From positions 1-40,113 of the IMG/VR virus record IMGVR_UViG_3300042996_000006: 40,113 bases of DNA. One strand, written 5' to 3'. The position numbers and the translations under genes are program-made. The notes under the pieces are model-generated. The model did no database searches, was not told the DNA's origin, and worked only from the letters and a program-made list of their open reading frames with translations. The DNA comes from a virus. Of the stretch, positions 37,189 through 40,113 are shown piece after piece. How positions within the stretch are numbered: position 1 is the first letter of the stretch; the number at the start of each line of letters is the position of its first letter.

Positions 37189-37940
37189 GCTGGCTCCTCC
37201 GCCTTCTCGGCTGGGGCGCCTCCGGGCGGTCGGAGGCGCCGCCAGCGCCGCCCGTGGCCCTTCCCGGCGCCGTCCCCGTCCTGACCGTGGGGGAGGCGCC
37301 CTTGGCGCCTCCCCCGCCCGCGCCTGCGCAGCAGCTGCCCGGCGACACCCCGGCCGGCCGTGCGGCCGTCGCCGGCGATCCGCTTGGCTGGTGGCGCGGC
37401 GGCGTCTCGGCCGAGACGCTCGAGCTCAGCAAGGCTTTCGAGGGGCTGTCCCTCGTCCCCTATGACGACAACGGCGACCGGCCGGGCGGGACCTGGACCA
37501 TCGGCTACGGCTCCACTCTCGACCTGGCCGGCCGGCCGGTGACGCCGAGGACGCCGCCGATCACCATGGCCGATGCGATTCTGATGGCGAGGCGCGACTT
37601 GGCGCTTGGCGAGCAGCGAGCCCGGAAGGCCTTCCCGGACGGGCTGCCGGCGCGCTGGGGGGCGGTGGCGATCCTGACGAGCAACAACCTCGGCTTCATG
37701 CCTGTTTGGGGTGCGGCGCTGCACGGGCTGCTGCTGCGGCACGAGTGGCGCGCCGCGGCGGAGCAGCTGCGGCACTACCGGAATCAGCGGGAGGGCGGAG
37801 AGCTGGTGCCGAAGCTCGGCCTCCGCCGGCGCCGCTGGGCGGAGGCGGCCTATGCACTGGGCGCTGATCCGGTGGAGGCGAAGCGGCTGGCTTGGTCGCG
37901 GATCGGCACGGTGGACGACTGGCCGCCGCTGTCGGGATAG
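37185..37940 (+). CDS. GH24 endolysin (T4-type lysozyme)
   Basis: Muramidase of 251 residues. Residues 1-70 are a proline/alanine-rich leader whose start (MSWLLRLLGWGA) is hydrophobic and might act as a weak signal-arrest segment. The catalytic domain at about 75-230 has E86 in KAFEGL, D95 in YDDNG and T105 in TWTIGYGST, matching the E-D-T triad of T4 lysozyme-like enzymes, with a short insertion between D and T. It would cleave the glycan backbone of peptidoglycan at lysis. The GTG start overlaps the stop of the holin-like gene. No Rz/Rz1 spanin pair was found next to it. Confidence 0.93.
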   Translation: MSWLLRLLGWGASGRSEAPPAPPVALPGAVPVLTVGEAPLAPPPPAPAQQLPGDTPAGRAAVAGDPLGWWRGGVSAETLELSKAFEGLSLVPYDDNGDRPGGTWTIGYGSTLDLAGRPVTPRTPPITMADAILMARRDLALGEQRARKAFPDGLPARWGAVAILTSNNLGFMPVWGAALHGLLLRHEWRAAAEQLRHYRNQREGGELVPKLGLRRRRWAEAAYALGADPVEAKRLAWSRIGTVDDWPPLSG

Positions 37941-37968
37941 ACGGTGCGACGATCAGGTTGATCAAGAA

Positions 37969-37998
37969 AAAGCCCTGCCGGCACCCCTGGCGGGCTTT
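37969..37998 (+). terminator. Terminator-like hairpin after the endolysin gene
   Basis: AAAGCCC (37969-37975) and GCC (37977-37979) pair with GGCGGGCTTT (37989-37998), one T being bulged. It lies 29 bases beyond the endolysin stop, is flanked by A and T runs on both sides and sits between convergent genes, so it could end transcription from both directions. Confidence 0.7.
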
Positions 37999-38003
37999 CG
38001 CGG

Positions 38004-38861
38004 TTAAGGGCATTTCCCAATCAACTCCCCGTTGGAGTCTATTCGGCCCATCTCGATGCAAGCGCCCTCAATGTGCCTCAGGGCGCGTTCGGTGGCGTTG
38101 TGCATGGTCGCGAGGGAGTGGACAAGCGGCTTGCCACTCAGCGTGCCGACGTTGCCGAGGAGCAGCTTGCCGGAGATGCGGAGCTTCGCTTGCGGGTTCC
38201 GAGGCTCGAATGCTCCGTTTGGCGCTAGCGTGGTTAACAGTATTCCTTGCTCAAGTGAGCGCAATGTCCCGTCAATTGTAATCCCGCCGATTGAGTTCAC
38301 AAAATGGAAGTTGCTCAGGATCTGTAGTGCGCCGTGCGCGCTGGCAGGAATGATTTCGCGATGATTATCGTGATTCGCCATCGGGAAAACATGGTAGAAA
38401 TCAATGTTTCCGGTGTAAGGAATTTGCTCGCGACAGGCGATTTTATTGTCAGTCTCGTTGCCATGCGGGGCAAGTTGGCGGATTAGTTCAATAAAATCTT
38501 CGTCCACGCCCTTCAATTTCTTTGAAATCTCTTCATTAAACGCACTAATGTGTTTGCCGCTCGGGAAAGCTATTTTGGCGAGATCTGGATTTCCTGTCGA
38601 CATGCGAGCCAAAGCGACAGCTACCTGGTCCAGTGCGGAGCGAAGGTGATAAACCACTTCCCCGGTCAGCACGTGAACCAATGGCGGAACGTCTGCTCGA
38701 AGACGGATAAAGACTAGCTTATTGCCAGTCCCGGGCTCTGTTTCTGTGTCCATGGTGGGAGCGTTGCTGTCGAAAAATTCTCGTTCCAGCACCCCCAGCT
38801 GTATGATTTGCTCGCGTGCTCGTTCGAGCTTGATGCGTGGGCCAAAGAACGGGCGGTGCAT
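38004..38861 (-). CDS. Accessory protein of unknown function, AT-richer cargo
   Basis: Protein of 285 residues from the ATG at 38861, chosen over 38876 because GGAGAG lies in good position before it. It begins MHRPFFGPRIKLERAREQI. A central VVYHLRSALDQVAVALAR resembles a helix motif (LRSALDHL-type) found in many uncharacterised bacterial proteins. The rest alternates helices and strands without a catalytic motif I can name. Base composition is clearly less GC-rich than the phage genes, with many A/T-ending codons, which points to recent transfer. As a leftward gene beyond the lysis cassette it fits lysogenic cargo, perhaps defence-related, but that is only a guess. Confidence 0.75.
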   Translation of the reverse strand: MHRPFFGPRIKLERAREQIIQLGVLEREFFDSNAPTMDTETEPGTGNKLVFIRLRADVPPLVHVLTGEVVYHLRSALDQVAVALARMSTGNPDLAKIAFPSGKHISAFNEEISKKLKGVDEDFIELIRQLAPHGNETDNKIACREQIPYTGNIDFYHVFPMANHDNHREIIPASAHGALQILSNFHFVNSIGGITIDGTLRSLEQGILLTTLAPNGAFEPRNPQAKLRISGKLLLGNVGTLSGKPLVHSLATMHNATERALRHIEGACIEMGRIDSNGELIGKCP

Positions 38862-38910
38862 TTCACTCTCCACCATGCTGCACCAGCGTTACCTAGCTGC
38901 AGCCGTAGGC

Positions 38911-39138
38911 CTAGAGATCATTCGGGATCGGCGGCCAGGTGCTCCGGTTCAGCGGCGGCGGCCATACACCCCGCGCCCGCCAGAACCGCTCCTCCCGCTC
39001 GATCCGGGCATTCGGTGACCACGATGGCAGCACGGCTTCGCTCAGTGTCGTGCGGTAGTCGAAGGCAAGGCCGGCCCGGGACACTGGCAGGTTCGTGATT
39101 TCCGTTTCCGTATACAACTCTGAAACCCTTCCGGACAC
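38911..39138 (-). CDS. Doubtful small hypothetical protein
   Basis: Possible protein of 75 residues from a GTG at 39138, ending in the distinctive RARGVWPPPLNRSTWPPIPNDL (read in two parts). No ribosome-binding site is seen and no family is recognised. Competing short frames exist on the other strand. It occupies most of the 300-base interval between the cargo gene and the right-end lipoprotein, so it may also be the remnant of a longer gene. Confidence 0.3.
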   Translation of the reverse strand: MSGRVSELYTETEITNLPVSRAGLAFDYRTTLSEAVLPSWSPNARIEREERFWRARGVWPPPLNRSTWPPIPNDL

Positions 39139-39180
39139 CGCGTGAGACTTGATACTCGTCGCAGCGAGGAGAGGCAGGCT

Positions 39181-40113
39181 ATGTGGCGCATCCGATCTGT
39201 GGCCATTCCGGCCGTCCTCCTCCTAGCAGCTGGCTGCGCGCAGCAGCCCGGGGGCGACCCTGTCGCTTCGCTCAGCCGAGACATAGGCGCTGGGTTGGAC
39301 CGCGTATTTGGCGGCTCGCCGAGACCATCAGGGTCCACGGCGGGCAGCCCGGTCGCGGCCGGTTCCTACGGAAACTCAGGCGCAGGTTGGCAACGGCCCG
39401 CGCGGGTTCCGGTCCAAGCGTCCACAGGCACCCGTCCGCCGTTGCAGGCTGCCTCGGCGTCGCCGCTCGCGGACCAGGTGAGACAAACGCGCTTCTCGGA
39501 CATCAACGCGCCAGGCGTCCGCCCACAACCGGGTGGCCGCATGCTAACCGGAGCGGAGATCGCCCAACTCATCCGAGGCAGTACCGTCCACATTCAGGCC
39601 GCGAATGGCCGGCCGGGCGAGCAGGTGGAGTATTTCAGCCCGGATGGTGATCGGGTCTGGCGTGGCATGCACCCTTCGGGCATCGGGCGCACCAGCTACG
39701 CGATCCAGGGTGACCAGTTCTGCTACACGGGTCCTCGCGGCGCCTGCTACAATCTACGCCGGACGCCGGACGGCATGTATGCGATGGTCCAGGGCGGCCG
39801 CGACGTGGACGTGATGGTCCGTGTCGTCCGCGGCGACGAAAAGCGGATGGCCGAACTCTACGACTCAGCTTTCCCGAACTCCGGCCAAGCGCCGCGGGTC
39901 CGCATTGTCGGACCGAACGGCCAGCCCATGACGCCGGCGGAGCAAGCGGGTTGGGCGGGCGTGCTCGGCGGGTTCATCGGCAGCAGCCCCTCCAGCCCCT
40001 CCGCGCCGGCAGATAACGTCACGCGTGGGCAGGTCGAGTACAATGAGCGCATGATCGATCGAAACATTCGCCAGGGCGGCGGCGACGGCTCCGTACACCC
40101 GAGCCAAAGGTGA
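39181..40113 (+). CDS. Secreted lipoprotein at the right end
   Basis: Protein of 310 residues with a lipoprotein signal: MWRIRSVAIPAVLLLAAGC, lipidation expected at the cysteine of LAAGC (residue 19). Residues 20-110 are glycine/serine/proline-rich and disordered. Residues 110-240 form a folded, beta-rich domain (LTGAEIAQLIRGSTVHIQA, then FCYTGPRGACYNLRRTPDG with a likely disulphide pair). The end is again low-complexity. GAGAGG lies upstream of the start and a TATACA sequence about 70 bases before it. I do not recognise the family. It may be cargo that changes the host envelope or a host gene beyond the phage. Confidence 0.75.
   Translation: MWRIRSVAIPAVLLLAAGCAQQPGGDPVASLSRDIGAGLDRVFGGSPRPSGSTAGSPVAAGSYGNSGAGWQRPARVPVQASTGTRPPLQAASASPLADQVRQTRFSDINAPGVRPQPGGRMLTGAEIAQLIRGSTVHIQAANGRPGEQVEYFSPDGDRVWRGMHPSGIGRTSYAIQGDQFCYTGPRGACYNLRRTPDGMYAMVQGGRDVDVMVRVVRGDEKRMAELYDSAFPNSGQAPRVRIVGPNGQPMTPAEQAGWAGVLGGFIGSSPSSPSAPADNVTRGQVEYNERMIDRNIRQGGGDGSVHPSQR

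Noticed and set aside
1-40113. tRNA, rRNA, CRISPR arrays and insertion sequences.
   Set aside because: No cloverleaf-like gene, no regularly spaced repeat-spacer pattern and no transposase or terminal inverted repeats were seen. The only clustered repeats are the iteron-like and operator-like ones reported.

Overview
This 40.1 kb window is very GC-rich (AT-richer patches stand out sharply) and reads almost end to end as one temperate siphovirus genome or prophage with lambda-like gene order. Codon style, many 4-base ATGA/GTGA start-stop overlaps, a DUF6894-type gene and a GcrA-like segment suggest an alphaproteobacterial host, most likely Acetobacteraceae/Roseomonas-like. The host is an inference. 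No tRNA, rRNA, IS element or CRISPR array was seen.

Left arm (1-6876, mostly leftward): tyrosine integrase, overlapping excisionase-like protein, a DUF5131 (phage Gp37/Gp68-type) protein and a run of small early genes, with one rightward membrane-protein gene (2934-3233) that has its own promoter-like sequence. The leftward operon starts at a promoter near 5340-5366. Next come two small genes ending at a strong terminator, then a CI-type repressor with a LexA-like S24 peptidase domain. A GCAAAAC-type motif occurs three times at the leftward promoter region and three times between the repressor and the divergent cro-like gene, so both promoters are probably controlled by one repressor.

Right early region (6968-13477): cro-like protein, a CII/CP76-like regulator, a gene-poor stretch with three consecutive strong hairpins (candidate small RNA or attenuated leader), four small genes, a CHC2/Toprim primase and a P-loop helicase. 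Behind the helicase lies a striking array of eleven GGGAAC/GTTCCC hexamers in two '3 inverted + 3 direct' blocks next to an AT-rich stretch, a candidate replication origin. A NusG-like protein follows, placed where lambda carries its late antiterminator Q.

Late region (13588-37998): candidate packaging-site repeats, terminase small and large subunits, gpW-like joiner, portal, a prohead protease fused to the major capsid protein (with a strong internal start), decoration protein, head-tail joiners, tail tube, tail chaperones joined by a classic A AAA AAC -1 frameshift site, tape measure, tail tip and hub proteins, three receptor-binding candidates including a beta-helix tailspike, two holin-like proteins and a GH24 endolysin. 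Two genes run against the late operon: a lipoprotein (24334-24726) and a DUF6894 gene inside the lysis cassette. Both look like lysogeny-expressed morons.

Right end (38004-40113): an AT-richer leftward gene of unknown function, a doubtful small leftward reading frame and a rightward lipoprotein. They may be cargo or flanking host DNA. No att core can be identified from this window alone.
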